Assembly: GCA_016714535.1 (NCBI GenBank)
Contig: JADKDR010000006.1
Location: 124,001 to 188,000 of the forward strand
Length of the DNA: 64,000 nt
Direction of reading: 5' to 3'
Source of the DNA: Bacteroidota bacterium
GTDB taxonomy: Bacteria; Bacteroidota; Bacteroidia; AKYH767-A; OLB10
Part shown: positions 28,501 to 37,808 of the stretch, piece by piece
Layout: each line of letters starts with the position of its first letter
How positions within the stretch are numbered: position 1 is the first letter of the stretch
Translations under genes and position numbers: made by a program
Notes under the pieces: generated by a model
Database searches by the model: none
What the model was told of the DNA's origin: nothing
What the model saw: only the letters and a program-made list of their open reading frames with translations

Positions 28501-29500
28501 GATTATCAGAAACACCTGGTTGATATCGGCCTCCTAAATAAATATAATCAACAAGTGAGGTGTTTTTCAATAAGGTATGACCCGGCTTAAAACGTGGTAC
28601 AGGGAAAGAAAGGATTTGATCGGTTGCAGAAACCGTATAATTTGGGTGACCCGGAGCAAATTCCTTTATATCTATGCCGGCAGTAACAGCAGATGCTGTT
28701 GGTGGTACAACTGTACTATTGGTAAAGGTATAGTGGCTACCTGCCTGAACTTCGTTAAAATGCTTATAGATTACATTATTGGGGAGAGCCAATTTATAAA
28801 TAGCAATTTCATCTATCTGTGCTTTTATTTTTAAATATGAACTATTGGTATTTAAAAACATAATGTTGTTAGGGCTTCCTGCCGCAGAGAATAAACTACC
28901 AGCCACTGTCATCGCCTTTGAAAATCCCGTAGGCAATTGACCATCAACCCAAACTTCTTTTACACCAGTAGTTAAGTTAACTTTAAATACAAGGTGATGC
29001 CAGTTGCCATCTAAATAATAACCATATTGTTTTCTTCCTATTCCATTTAAATCAATCATGAATTGGTCATCGGCAATTTGACCATTTTTTGAAGATTTAG
29101 TATTAAACGATATATATGGGTACCCAATTCTTGCAGAAACTGCACCATCCCAACGACCAAAAATATTGCACCCTTGAAATTCGCTTGATGCCTTGAAAAT
29201 AAATTCAAAAGTGAATTGGTTAGTTAATGGAGTTTGAGCACACAAAATATAATTTGTAGCAGCTCCTATTTCCATTGCCTTGCCAACTTTGCCATTTGCC
29301 TGAATTGAGTATACGCCTCCATAATAATTGGGGTCAAGATTGCCATTACCCATATCATCTTTCATAGGAGTAGCAGAATTCTCGAAGGTATAATAGTTAA
29401 AGGGTGAATTTTGCGCATTCACTTGGCTTGATACCAGCCCTAACATAACCATCAATGTCAGGCATGAATTGCTTAATTTTCTTGCGATGTGTTTAACCAT
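25592..29500 (-). CDS. Giant T9SS secreted protein with LamG, possible glycosidase, Ig-like and Fn3 domains
   Basis: 1302 aa with signal peptide (about 1-30, ending VNAQ). A concanavalin/LamG-like domain covers roughly 33-240 (KVGKAMEIG, FTFEFIFKASSEF, WHHLVFKVNL). A large domain of about 270-800 contains GWDDNEENNIRPAQWLGLMK and MMGAEFFYPSYFVMGQPW and looks like a glycosidase-type fold, but I cannot assign a family. A carbohydrate-binding-module-like segment starts near 805 (YSFEAELFDNINTSL). Two Ig-like units (TFCSGKSVVLTA, TFCNGASVKLTA), one Fn3-like unit (ARLTWDKSLKSANYQIEVKD) and a type A tail (LIAYPNPVTDNVSLAF to TTRIVKK) follow. Likely secreted polysaccharide-binding or -degrading protein; the substrate is unknown. 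Confidence 0.85.
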   Translation of the reverse strand: MVKHIARKLSNSCLTLMVMLGLVSSQVNAQNSPFNYYTFENSATPMKDDMGNGNLDPNYYGGVYSIQANGKVGKAMEIGAATNYILCAQTPLTNQFTFEFIFKASSEFQGCNIFGRWDGAVSARIGYPYISFNTKSSKNGQIADDQFMIDLNGIGRKQYGYYLDGNWHHLVFKVNLTTGVKEVWVDGQLPTGFSKAMTVAGSLFSAAGSPNNIMFLNTNSSYLKIKAQIDEIAIYKLALPNNVIYKHFNEVQAGSHYTFTNSTVVPPTASAVTAGIDIKEFAPGHPNYTVSATDQILSFPVPRFKPGHTLLKNTSLVDYIYLGGRYQPGVSDNQARDNSVAIQRELATNFNHNVIVAGNTGSYTQFNNTATFNGAWVKLANDNPQFGAAALSFWPHLNPTNAGYAWGSAYVNCGCLNNNNYLQNGNGQFLDLWGNVTTQQKYMSPIAPDLTNLGNDGMTQKFYLQKLLDNMTRPLNHIFENGEQIPYYLPQFQGPSKDPNVVNAKNASGLDWYTWLSKRYTVYAKNYRDKFMNMPALSNTRFTYYQIDGHDTYRQKYSEARTISTLINGTNYASGDLYIRYPWNWRTQFSAWNGLQWLIESRYEELKNGDKYFSPAVAAGWDDNEENNIRPAQWLGLMKVMSMMGAEFFYPSYFVMGQPWPKPQGYLWQSAIPSYAQAVTSRYEDLFRNGSLMDGDMKANEANVNSGPAYMFRTGDDRKVIVIRKHNSLNKYAITGTLQNNSNQKGNAEIEGVATFKLNGQTMKVKVRRQGSTYLFDNTNTASPVFYQLDKWHEETHPSYWNGDYSFEAELFDNINTSLAIKTERPVNAATGDFSDFTSYVTFNGGAKTANYDFVSRGTVNKKYYVWIKARAKGGVSTGVSVKLDGLSAQNIDCITKTAWTWYRVATNSLPTQFANVTPGAHTLTLTSINANIEIDEVFITTNSAALYGAGTTSCNSNVIAANITASGVTTFCSGKSVVLTANTAATYLWSNGATTKSITVSTGGSYIVSITDGQGGAGTSAPTDVTVLPAPSATITANGPLTFCNGASVKLTAAANSSYLWLPENKTFQTYTTSVAGNYAVIVTGANGCTKQSAYQNVVVNNCVAPCIVPFGLDVLVKSNSFARLTWDKSLKSANYQIEVKDLVTGVVNTYTIGPWHSIKVSNLISNRTYNWRVKSICNAVSTSFSSWASFKTNAAKGGIDYDDEGVSVLFDENALSQANNLIAYPNPVTDNVSLAFISDVNEERELMIYDATGKVVWSQSLSIVEGINNLVVDVSAFSNGLYMVQIPSSQGALTTRIVKK

Positions 29501-29863
29501 TTGTTTAAGTATTTATTTTTTAAGTTTTTTTTATTTGGAGAATTTTACAATATACTGGCCTATGAAATTACTTCATTTGCTATTAAAAAATCAGTTTTTA
29601 CAGTAGATTGGAAAATGATGGCCAAAAGTAGTTTTTTGGATTATGCATTAAATCCATTCGCCCAAATTGCCTTGCAATAACTGTCAGTGCTGAGTTTCAG
29701 TGCTTAATTATCAACAGGTCTCAACTAAGATGCTGCATACTAACCAATATAATATTTTATTTTGCCAACACTTTAAGACTGTTCACGTAAAATACAACAT
29801 GGTTATTAACAAGTTATTGACAGTGTAAAAAAATGTAGTACTCCAACTATAAATAAGGCTTAT
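29501..29863. other. AT-rich intergenic region
   Basis: 363 bases between two minus-strand giant genes. It must hold the promoter of the 29500 gene and the 3' end of nothing else. I see no clear TAnnTTTG element, hairpin terminator or coding sequence. Confidence 0.5.
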
Positions 29864-32800
29864 TTAGTTTCTTAATAACTGTAAAGCTCCGAATGCTTCG
29901 CTCGACTCAACTCTAATTTTATAATAATAGGTTCCGGTAGGCACATCATTGCCTTGCTTATTTTTTCCATTCCAGCACTTGCTACTTGCATTACTCTCAA
30001 ACATCAGCACTCCCCAACGATCAAATACATACATGGTCATGCAATCTTCAAATTTGGTATTTAATGGCAGTCCAAAACAATCGTTGATTAAGTCACCATT
30101 GGGAGTAAATACATTTGCTGTACTATCCAAATAGCCCGAAAGTGTTAGTACATTATTTGAAAGAATAATGGTATCGCTGCAAAAATTGTTGTATGCAATT
30201 AATTGAACAAATGCTTGCTGTCCTAACTGATAAAAATGAACCGGGTTAATGTCGCTGCTCGCTGTGTTATCGCCAAATTGCCATTCAAAATTCAATGCAT
30301 CTGCGCTTAAGTTTTCGAACTGAATGGAAACTCCCTTACATGAAATATCAGGTTGAATACTAAAATTGGCCTTAGGTTGTGGATTTATATCGATAAACAC
30401 GCTATCCGTATTTTGGCAACCATTTGCATCTGTACCGGTAACTATATACAAGGTGGGCTGTGATGGGCTTGCGCTTACACTTTGTCCAGTTACCGAACTT
30501 AATCCGCCCGGAGGACTCCATTGATATGTTACACCTCCTAAGGCTGTAAGCAAGAAACTGGAACCATTACAAATAATTTGATCATTATTGGTAGATATAA
30601 TTGGTAATGGGTTTACCACTATGGTTATTGAACTGCTGCTGCTACATCCTTTGGTATCGGTTACAGTTACCAAATATGTGGAACTTACTGGAGGGCTCGC
30701 ATAAGGATTTGCAATCGAAACATTGTTAAGATAATTAGAAGGACTCCATTGATACGTAGCTCCTCCTGAGGCACTAAGTTGCGAGCTGTCGCCAATACAA
30801 ATAGCAGGAGGGTTGGCGATGGTAACTACTACAGGCAAAGGATTAACCACTACCATAACCGAATCAAACTTTTTACATCCATTGGTATCAGTAACTAATA
30901 CTGCATAGGTTGTGGTAACATTTGGTGTAGCTACCGGATCTGGAATTGAAGCATTTGATAACCCTGTGCCCGGGCTCCAACTATAAGTAATACCCCCTGT
31001 TGCCAATAAGTTTGTGCTAAAACCAGAGCAAACCGATGTATCATTTCCAGCATTAGCATTGGGTAGTGGATTAACCAGTATCGTATAGTCTGCTGTGTCT
31101 TTACAACCAAAGGAATTGGTCTCAATTACCTGTACTTGTTGCAACCCACTTGCAGTCCAATAGGCATTCATCTGGTTAGTGCTCTGCCCAATCGATATGT
31201 TTCCGTTAACTGCATTCCAGAAATAACTGTTGCCAATGCTGTTTAATACAGCAAATGAGGTAGTATCATAAATACAAACTTCAGGCGAAGCGCTTATTGC
31301 TGAAGTTTGTGGCACAGGCCACAAGGTAATTGCCAAGGTATCACTCCAGCCGCTGCATATAGTATCGGCTGTGGTTTGTTCCTGATACCATATATACACT
31401 GTGGCAGGGCCTGCTATATTCCAATTAACAGTTACAGAGTTTGTACCGTTTCCGCTTACTATAGTGCCATTAGATGTATACCAATTGTAGGTGCTGCCGG
31501 GTGTTTGCAGGCAACTATACGTTATGCCAAATGCCTCGTTGGCACATAAGGCTGTATCTCCAAATGGAATGGCCGGTTCAAGTTCAGGGTTTATAGAAAT
31601 GGTAATTCCAATATCTTCCGAAACGCATCCCTTATCTGATACTTCAATAACGGATATTACTCCAATACCTGTTGGTCCCCAGTTTACAAGGATAGAGTCA
31701 TTGCCCTGTCCACTTACGATTGTTCCTCCGGTAATTGTCCAATTGTAAGTAGAAGAAGTGTTTCCATTGGGCAAATAATAGGTAAGACCAGTTATTCCTG
31801 GACATACTGATAGTGTGCCAATGATGGTGGTAAGCACCGGTGTAGGATTTACATGAATGGTTACCGTATCCTTATTTTCGCACCCATTCAAGTTTGTACC
31901 GGTAGCTATATACGATGTGGTTACCATAGGCGAAACATAAAATGAAACACCCGTATTAATAACCTGATTGGGCGCGGTAAGCAAAGCCCATGCATAACTG
32001 TTGCCACCACTTACACTTATAAGTGAAGAATCGCCCTGACAAATGGTATCAGGATTTTGAAAAGCAACTATTGCGGGTAATGGATTTACAACTACCGTTA
32101 TAGATGAAGTGTTCTCACAATTAGAGGCGCTTGTACCGGTAACAATATAGGTTGTTGTAATGGTTGGATTTACCGTTATCGAACTTCCAATACCAATGCT
32201 GGTGCCCGGGTTGTTGGCATTTGCCCAATTATAGCTGCTGGCACCTGTTGCATTAAGTACCACCGGCTTGCCTGCACAAACTGTATCTGGATTAGCAGAT
32301 GATAACACTACCGGCAATGGATTGATACCAACGGTAACGCTATCTGAAGATGGACAATTGTAAGTATTATTGGTAACAACATAATAAGTGGCATATACGA
32401 TAGCACTGCCATTATTAATTAATTGTAAGGTAGGGTTAGAAATTGTAGTGCTGCTAAGGCCGGTAGCTGGTGTCCATGAGTAAGTATAACCATTGGTTGG
32501 CTGTGTACCCAGATTAATTGTATCTCCGGAGCAAAAGAATTGGTTGGTGCCCGCATTTGATACTGCCGTAGGGTTTATAGTTAAGGTAACCGTATCGCTT
32601 GCCAAACACCCATTTAGGTTAGCAGTAACCGTATAATTGGATGTTATTGGCGCTTGTGTTGCATTGGCTAAGGTAATACTAGGATTGCTGATGGCACTAT
32701 TAGATAATCCATTGGCGGGATTCCATGTATACGTTACGCCATTGGCCGCACTGCTGCCAAGAGTAACTGTTGCTCCTGAGCAAAATGTCTTGTCAACACC

Positions 32801-34315
32801 CGCGCTAGCTGTAGGCGATGGCTTAACATAAATGTTTTTAGTAACCGGTTGCCCCAGGCAACCGGAAGCGCTTATTTCTGTAACGGTGAGTATATATGGG
32901 CCTACCTGACCCCAGTCTACAAAAATCGAATTTGTTCCCTGCCCATTCGTTATGGCCCCTCCACTTATTACCCAGGTATAGGTGCTACCATTATTTCCAT
33001 TGGTGGTGTAACCAATATTGTTTAGAGCACCTGCACAAATAGAATCGGCCCCCGAAATTTGAATATTACTAACAAATGGGACTACTGTTATACTGTAAAC
33101 TATATTGGTAATTTTAGGCGGGCAACCATTATCGTTGGTGCTCACAGAAAAATTATAGGGAACTGCTGAGTTTAAGGTACAGGCCGGAGTCCAGCAAAAT
33201 GTTGAAGTAACGGTTGCCAGACCAACTGCTGGTGCCAAGGTTGCCGGTGGATTAAAAAAAGCTCCGTTAAAAATATTTCCACTCGAATTAAAAAACACAC
33301 TATCTCCATTTGGATCATTAAATGTAATATTAAAACAAAGTTGCTGACCAGCCTGTACAGTATAATTTATTTGTTGGGTTTGGGCAGAAAGCACGGGTGC
33401 TGGATTTATAGGGCAGGTGATAAATATTAATTGCAAATCTCTTCGCGATTTGCCAACAATAATTCCATTGCGCCATTCTATAATTTCAACGGCAACAACA
33501 TAAAAACCTGTATTTGGGGATAAATAAGAGGTGAGGCCAGTTGACGAATTAATAAACTGATACCCTCCAACTCCGAAGGGTTGTGCAGAAGAGAAGCCCA
33601 GATCGTAAGTAACGGTATCGATAGGCCATGAATAAACCGAAGGCATGGTAGGATTGGGACTGTTGCCACTTGATATGCCAGCATATGGAGTAACAAATTT
33701 ATATTCCAGTATATCTCCATCAGGATCAACTGCGCTATTTAAAATGCTAACGGTATCAAAGGCACAGATGTACGGAACAGGTGCTACCTGAAACTGTGGC
33801 GAATTATTTGTAACGGTAGTAGGCGGAATAAAGGCATAAAACACCATGCCTACATCGCCCGGATTGAAAACATTTACAATATTTTGATTGCGGCAGCAGC
33901 GCTCCATAAGCAGATGATAGCCACCTGTGCTAGGTGGCACTTCAATTGAACCTGTGTATATTCCTTCTTCTACACATTCATTTGGTAAAAAAGCACATGT
34001 ATCATTTGCATTGGGTGGAGTAATAAATTGCTGAGAAGCCAATGGAAAAATATAAGTATTATACAATATCTTATTAGCATTGGGTGCTGCTGAATCGTTC
34101 TCGTAAACAGCAAGAGTAAAATTAGATGGCATTTGTGAACTGCCCGGTGCACAATAGCGATACAACTTTAGCTCAATATCGAATTTGCTATATCCATTGC
34201 CTCCATTTATACCGGTATAGGTATAATACAAGTTGCCCCCCATTAAGTGAGTCGCAAATCCCTTGAGTGCTGTGAGGCAAATAAAAAATAAAATTAAGAC
34301 GCAAATTCTTTTCAT
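29864..34315 (-). CDS. Giant Ig/PKD-like repeat protein with type B (CHU_C) sorting domain
   Basis: 1483 aa. Signal peptide MKRICVLILFFICLTALKG, then a conserved N-terminal region (ATHLMGGNLYYTYTG) common in large Bacteroidota adhesin-like proteins. About eight to ten Ig/PKD-like units follow, recognisable by repeated C-x-G-x-[ST] starts and TTTY.VTGT/TTYLVTVTD ends, each closing with a VNPLP-type linker. A PKD unit near the end has FEWQFGDNTASSDINPVHFY. The C-terminus has the gliding-motility-associated type B sorting signature NVFTPNGDLINDCFGL, FDRWGVLMFES and PTGTYYYKIRV. Secreted or cell-surface via T9SS; probable adhesion role. Confidence 0.92.
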   Translation of the reverse strand: MKRICVLILFFICLTALKGFATHLMGGNLYYTYTGINGGNGYSKFDIELKLYRYCAPGSSQMPSNFTLAVYENDSAAPNANKILYNTYIFPLASQQFITPPNANDTCAFLPNECVEEGIYTGSIEVPPSTGGYHLLMERCCRNQNIVNVFNPGDVGMVFYAFIPPTTVTNNSPQFQVAPVPYICAFDTVSILNSAVDPDGDILEYKFVTPYAGISSGNSPNPTMPSVYSWPIDTVTYDLGFSSAQPFGVGGYQFINSSTGLTSYLSPNTGFYVVAVEIIEWRNGIIVGKSRRDLQLIFITCPINPAPVLSAQTQQINYTVQAGQQLCFNITFNDPNGDSVFFNSSGNIFNGAFFNPPATLAPAVGLATVTSTFCWTPACTLNSAVPYNFSVSTNDNGCPPKITNIVYSITVVPFVSNIQISGADSICAGALNNIGYTTNGNNGSTYTWVISGGAITNGQGTNSIFVDWGQVGPYILTVTEISASGCLGQPVTKNIYVKPSPTASAGVDKTFCSGATVTLGSSAANGVTYTWNPANGLSNSAISNPSITLANATQAPITSNYTVTANLNGCLASDTVTLTINPTAVSNAGTNQFFCSGDTINLGTQPTNGYTYSWTPATGLSSTTISNPTLQLINNGSAIVYATYYVVTNNTYNCPSSDSVTVGINPLPVVLSSANPDTVCAGKPVVLNATGASSYNWANANNPGTSIGIGSSITVNPTITTTYIVTGTSASNCENTSSITVVVNPLPAIVAFQNPDTICQGDSSLISVSGGNSYAWALLTAPNQVINTGVSFYVSPMVTTSYIATGTNLNGCENKDTVTIHVNPTPVLTTIIGTLSVCPGITGLTYYLPNGNTSSTYNWTITGGTIVSGQGNDSILVNWGPTGIGVISVIEVSDKGCVSEDIGITISINPELEPAIPFGDTALCANEAFGITYSCLQTPGSTYNWYTSNGTIVSGNGTNSVTVNWNIAGPATVYIWYQEQTTADTICSGWSDTLAITLWPVPQTSAISASPEVCIYDTTSFAVLNSIGNSYFWNAVNGNISIGQSTNQMNAYWTASGLQQVQVIETNSFGCKDTADYTILVNPLPNANAGNDTSVCSGFSTNLLATGGITYSWSPGTGLSNASIPDPVATPNVTTTYAVLVTDTNGCKKFDSVMVVVNPLPVVVTIANPPAICIGDSSQLSASGGATYQWSPSNYLNNVSIANPYASPPVSSTYLVTVTDTKGCSSSSSITIVVNPLPIISTNNDQIICNGSSFLLTALGGVTYQWSPPGGLSSVTGQSVSASPSQPTLYIVTGTDANGCQNTDSVFIDINPQPKANFSIQPDISCKGVSIQFENLSADALNFEWQFGDNTASSDINPVHFYQLGQQAFVQLIAYNNFCSDTIILSNNVLTLSGYLDSTANVFTPNGDLINDCFGLPLNTKFEDCMTMYVFDRWGVLMFESNASSKCWNGKNKQGNDVPTGTYYYKIRVESSEAFGALQLLRN

Positions 34316-34610
34316 GAGTTTATGTGTTATTAATTGAATGACGAAATATAAAGAAATAGGTTTACTAGTTGCATGAAATTACTAAAAAATTCGCTAGATT
34401 TCTTTAAGCCGTGATGCTTGTTGATTTTAGATACTAGTATATAATTGGATGAATTATATGCTAAACACCTTCGCTCAAAATATTTCTTGCATTCCAAAAA
34501 AGTGTGCTAGTTTAAAATTTACCACGCGCCTCAAGTTAAATAAAACTGATTTGGTGTAATCTAATTCGGAATAATAAATGTGTTCAAAATACGTGAAGGT
34601 CTTACAATTA

Positions 34611-35090
34611 CTAGCTTTGGTTTTCAATTTTAGAGATGATGGTACTTGTAGAAAAACCTTTTACTAAATCAATTATTACCACCTGGCCACCGTTTTGTTG
34701 TACAAAACCGGCACCTACTATTTCGTGCAGTTTATAATCGCCACCTTTTACAAGCACATCGGGAATAACTTGTGCAATTAGGGTTTCGGGGGTATCATCT
34801 TCAAAACAGATAACAGCATCCACCATTTTTAAGCTTGCTAAAACCGTAGCACGCGCAGCCCAATCATTCACAGGACGCGATGCGCCCTTTAGCTTTTTTA
34901 CCGAATCATCGCTGTTAAGTCCTACTATCAACACATCGCCCAAAGCAGCAGCTTCATTCAAATAAGTTACATGCCCTTTGTGTAAGATATCGAAACAGCC
35001 ATTGGTAAAAACTATACGCTGTTTTCTGTTTTTGAAATTTGCAACAGATTCCTTTGCATCGTCAAAAGAGCGAAAAACATAATCAGCCAT
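34611..35090 (-). CDS. rfaE2: RfaE2-like D-glycero-beta-D-manno-heptose 1-phosphate adenylyltransferase
   Basis: About 159 aa from ATG 35090 (MADYVFRSFDDAKE); an upstream in-frame start would add 27 residues that overlap the neighbour. The nucleotidyltransferase motif GCFDILHKGHVTYLNEA with the H-x-G-H core is near residue 35, followed by VGLNSDDSVKKLKG and VKGGDY, as in the C-terminal half of HldE (TIGR02199). It activates heptose 1-phosphate with a nucleotide for lipopolysaccharide or surface-glycan assembly. The kinase half is not fused here. Downstream partner of the flippase-like gene by a 14-nt gap, so cotranscription is likely. Other cytidylyltransferase-like substrates are possible. 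Confidence 0.85.
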   Translation of the reverse strand: MADYVFRSFDDAKESVANFKNRKQRIVFTNGCFDILHKGHVTYLNEAAALGDVLIVGLNSDDSVKKLKGASRPVNDWAARATVLASLKMVDAVICFEDDTPETLIAQVIPDVLVKGGDYKLHEIVGAGFVQQNGGQVVIIDLVKGFSTSTIISKIENQS

Positions 35091-35104
35091 ATTATACCTT
35101 GCCC

Positions 35105-36103
35105 TCATGCGGCAGTTTTGCTTATGCGAGATGTACCGGTACCTAACATTATTAACGCAAACACACCGCAAACAACCATTTCAACAATCTGCGATGTATG
35201 TAATAGTGTTGCAAAAGCTACTCCATCTGAAATTGGAACATCATACAATGCAAGGCCTTCACTTACCAACTTATGATATGCGCCAATGCCTCCGGGTGCA
35301 GGTGCGCTCATGCCTAGACCTCCGGCCACCAGTATCAAAAAACATTCTTTTATTCCCAAAAGCGAAGTAGCCGGTAACGAAAAGAAACATACATAAATCA
35401 TAAAATAATACATGAGCCAAATAAAGAAAGTGTGAAAAATAAACACCGGAAGGTTGCGTATTTTTTTGATACTACTTAACCCTGAAACCACCCCCACTAC
35501 CAACTTGCGAATCTTAATTACAAATCCGGAACTTGCATTGCTTTTAATTAAAAAACGAGTAGTTATAACTGCACCAACTATAACAAGCATGGCTATAATT
35601 ACTGATGTCATATTAATTGAGGCACCTATGCCTTTGAATACCTTTTCGTATAAAAAGTTTCCCATGGTTTGAAACTCGAGCATAAACACAAGAGCAATTG
35701 AAAACAAAAGGCATATCACATCAATTGCACGTTCTACAATTACAGTTCCCAGCAATACATCAAAAGGGATGTTTTCCTTTTTACTTAGCGCCCCACAACG
35801 AGTAACCTCGCCTAAACGCGGAAATGCAAGATTGGCCAGATAGGCAAACAATACTGCATAGGTAGAGTTTGTTAGCAGGGGTTTGTAACCACTACTTTCA
35901 ATAAGCATGTTCCATCGATAAGCACGCGATACAATAGCAAAAAATGCAAAAGCCATGGACAAAAGCACCCAACCAAACTTGGCCGCCTTTATTTTATCCC
36001 ATACATCGGTAATGTTAACATTCCTAAAGGTAAGCCAAAGCAAGAGGACGCTCAGTCCAATCATGCCTATGTACTTTAAAATCGAAATTAATTTTGCGTT
36101 CAA
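35105..36103 (-). CDS. Lysylphosphatidylglycerol synthase TM-domain / flippase-like membrane protein
   Basis: 332 aa with about eight hydrophobic segments. The SRAYRWNMLIESSGYKP and FAYLANLAFPRLGEVTRCG motifs fit the UPF0104 / LPG_synthase_TM family (PF03706). The GGLGMSAPAPGGIGAYHKL stretch near residue 275 is also typical. The start is TTG at 36103, because a stop precedes it and the next in-frame Met lies inside the first membrane helix. Family members are thought to move or modify lipids in the inner membrane; the exact role is not known. Upstream partner of the RfaE2-like gene. Confidence 0.85.
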   Translation of the reverse strand: MNAKLISILKYIGMIGLSVLLLWLTFRNVNITDVWDKIKAAKFGWVLLSMAFAFFAIVSRAYRWNMLIESSGYKPLLTNSTYAVLFAYLANLAFPRLGEVTRCGALSKKENIPFDVLLGTVIVERAIDVICLLFSIALVFMLEFQTMGNFLYEKVFKGIGASINMTSVIIAMLVIVGAVITTRFLIKSNASSGFVIKIRKLVVGVVSGLSSIKKIRNLPVFIFHTFFIWLMYYFMIYVCFFSLPATSLLGIKECFLILVAGGLGMSAPAPGGIGAYHKLVSEGLALYDVPISDGVAFATLLHTSQIVEMVVCGVFALIMLGTGTSRISKTAA

Positions 36104-36244
36104 TGGTTATGTTAACGTTTGTTTTATGTAAACTGACATTGCGCAAATATGTGTCTTTTTATTTACTTCATCTCCATTTGAATAAATTTATAACTGTTAC
36201 CTTTTTGTTAGTACCTGTTTTATAAACCGCTTATTGCAAAGTGC

Positions 36245-36273
36245 TTCGGTTATGAATTATAATCGTACCTTCG
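36245..36273 (+). promoter_or_regulatory. Putative purB promoter
   Basis: TTCG at 36245-36248 and TACCTTCG at 36266-36273 with a 17-nt gap. The second element is one base from TAnnTTTG and lies 26 nt before the ATG. Confidence 0.45.
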
Positions 36274-36299
36274 CGCTTCTTTTTTTCAAAAAACAATAA

Positions 36300-37658
36300 A
36301 TGATTTCTACTCAACTTGATGCCATTTCGCCCATTGACGGCAGGTATCATTTACATTGCAAAGAACTATCAGCCTACTTTTCTGAATTCGCCTTAATTAA
36401 ATATCGCGTTTGGGTTGAGGTTGAATATTTCATAGCGCTTAGCAAACTTAACTTGAACAACCTTGGAGAAATTTCAAACGTGCAACAAGAAGAATTGCGA
36501 AAGCTACCTAGTGAATTTAACATTGCTGATGCTACCCGAATTAAAGAAATAGAAGCTACAACCAATCATGATGTAAAAGCGGTAGAATATTTTCTGAAAG
36601 AAAAAATGGCAGCACTTGGACTAGAAGCCAAAACGGAGTTTATACATTTTGCACTTACCTCGCAGGATATTAATAACACGGCAACACCATTAATGTTGAA
36701 TCACTTTATACAACAACATTATTTTCCGCAAATAACCTCGCTTATGGGTTTGCTTGATTCATTGTCTATGGAATGGCAGGATATACCCATGCTATCGCGT
36801 ACGCATGGGCAGCCGGCATCGCCAACCAGGTTAGGCAAGGAGATATATGTGTACAAAGCTCGTTTGCAAAATCAGCTGGAACAATTAAAAAATGCAAGGC
36901 ACGCAGCTAAATTTGGTGGCGCTACCGGAAACTTTAATGCACACCATGTTGCCTATCCCGATATAGATTGGGAAAAATTTGCAGATGATTTTATTGCATC
37001 ACTTGGCTTGTATCGGTTACCATATACTACACAAATTGAATGGTATGATGATATGGCTGCCATTTTTGACAACATGGCTCGTATGAATACCATCCTGATT
37101 GATTTTTGTCGCGATGTGTGGACCTATATTTCGTTGAATTACTTTATACAGGAAACCAAAGCAGGCGAAGTAGGCAGTAGTGCTATGCCACATAAAGTAA
37201 ATCCCATCGATTTTGAAAATGCCGAAGGTAACCTCGGACTAGCCAATGCATTGCTCAACTTTTTCAGCAGTAAACTGCCGGTGTCGCGCTTGCAACGCGA
37301 CCTTACTGACAGCACCGTATTGCGTAACATTGGAGTGCCAATGGCTCATACTTACATTTCGGTTAAGTCTATTGTACGTGGTTTGGGCAAGCTAAAGGTA
37401 AACCAAACTAGAATTGCGCAAGACCTGGAAGCTAACTGGGCTGTGGTGGCCGAGGCTATACAAACCATATTACGTAGCGAAGGTTATCCACAACCATACG
37501 AAGCACTTAAACAATTAACCCGTGGCCATCAAGATATCAACGAAGCTTCTATCAAAAATTTTATTCAATCGCTTGATGTTTCTGACAACATAAAAAATAG
37601 ATTATTGCATTTGACACCCTTCAACTATGTTGGTGTTTTTACAAAAAAAGAATTATAA
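36300..37658 (+). CDS. purB: Adenylosuccinate lyase
   Basis: 452 aa, the usual length for the PurB type. N-terminal LDAISPIDGRYHLHCKELSA is diagnostic. TTNHDVKAVEYFLKE, SRTHGQPASPTRLGKE and the fumarase/aspartase-superfamily signature GSSAMPHKVNPIDFENAEGN (about residues 298-317) are present, with the catalytic serine in the flexible GSSAMPHK loop. It splits SAICAR to AICAR and adenylosuccinate to AMP, releasing fumarate, in purine synthesis. Cytosolic homotetramer in characterised relatives. No purine genes lie beside it, so it appears to stand alone. Confidence 0.97.
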   Translation: MISTQLDAISPIDGRYHLHCKELSAYFSEFALIKYRVWVEVEYFIALSKLNLNNLGEISNVQQEELRKLPSEFNIADATRIKEIEATTNHDVKAVEYFLKEKMAALGLEAKTEFIHFALTSQDINNTATPLMLNHFIQQHYFPQITSLMGLLDSLSMEWQDIPMLSRTHGQPASPTRLGKEIYVYKARLQNQLEQLKNARHAAKFGGATGNFNAHHVAYPDIDWEKFADDFIASLGLYRLPYTTQIEWYDDMAAIFDNMARMNTILIDFCRDVWTYISLNYFIQETKAGEVGSSAMPHKVNPIDFENAEGNLGLANALLNFFSSKLPVSRLQRDLTDSTVLRNIGVPMAHTYISVKSIVRGLGKLKVNQTRIAQDLEANWAVVAEAIQTILRSEGYPQPYEALKQLTRGHQDINEASIKNFIQSLDVSDNIKNRLLHLTPFNYVGVFTKKEL

Positions 37659-37808
37659 AAAAGACTTACCTGGTATTGGCAAAGCCAATTTGAAAATTAG
37701 CTAATTGTAAAACACTCCATCGTCAGAAGTAAATTCAATCTACAAAATCTGTATCCATGTGAATTGATTTAATTAATATTGCTGACAGATTAACAAACCA
37801 AACTTTTC

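Noticed and set aside
29864..34315. Repeated blocks that might be a CRISPR array or DNA repeat region
   Set aside because: The repeats are degenerate at DNA level and correspond to Ig/PKD-like protein units in one open frame.
34611..35171. Longer start of the RfaE2-like gene at 35171
   Set aside because: It would add 27 residues with no family match that overlap the upstream gene; ATG 35090 fits the family length.
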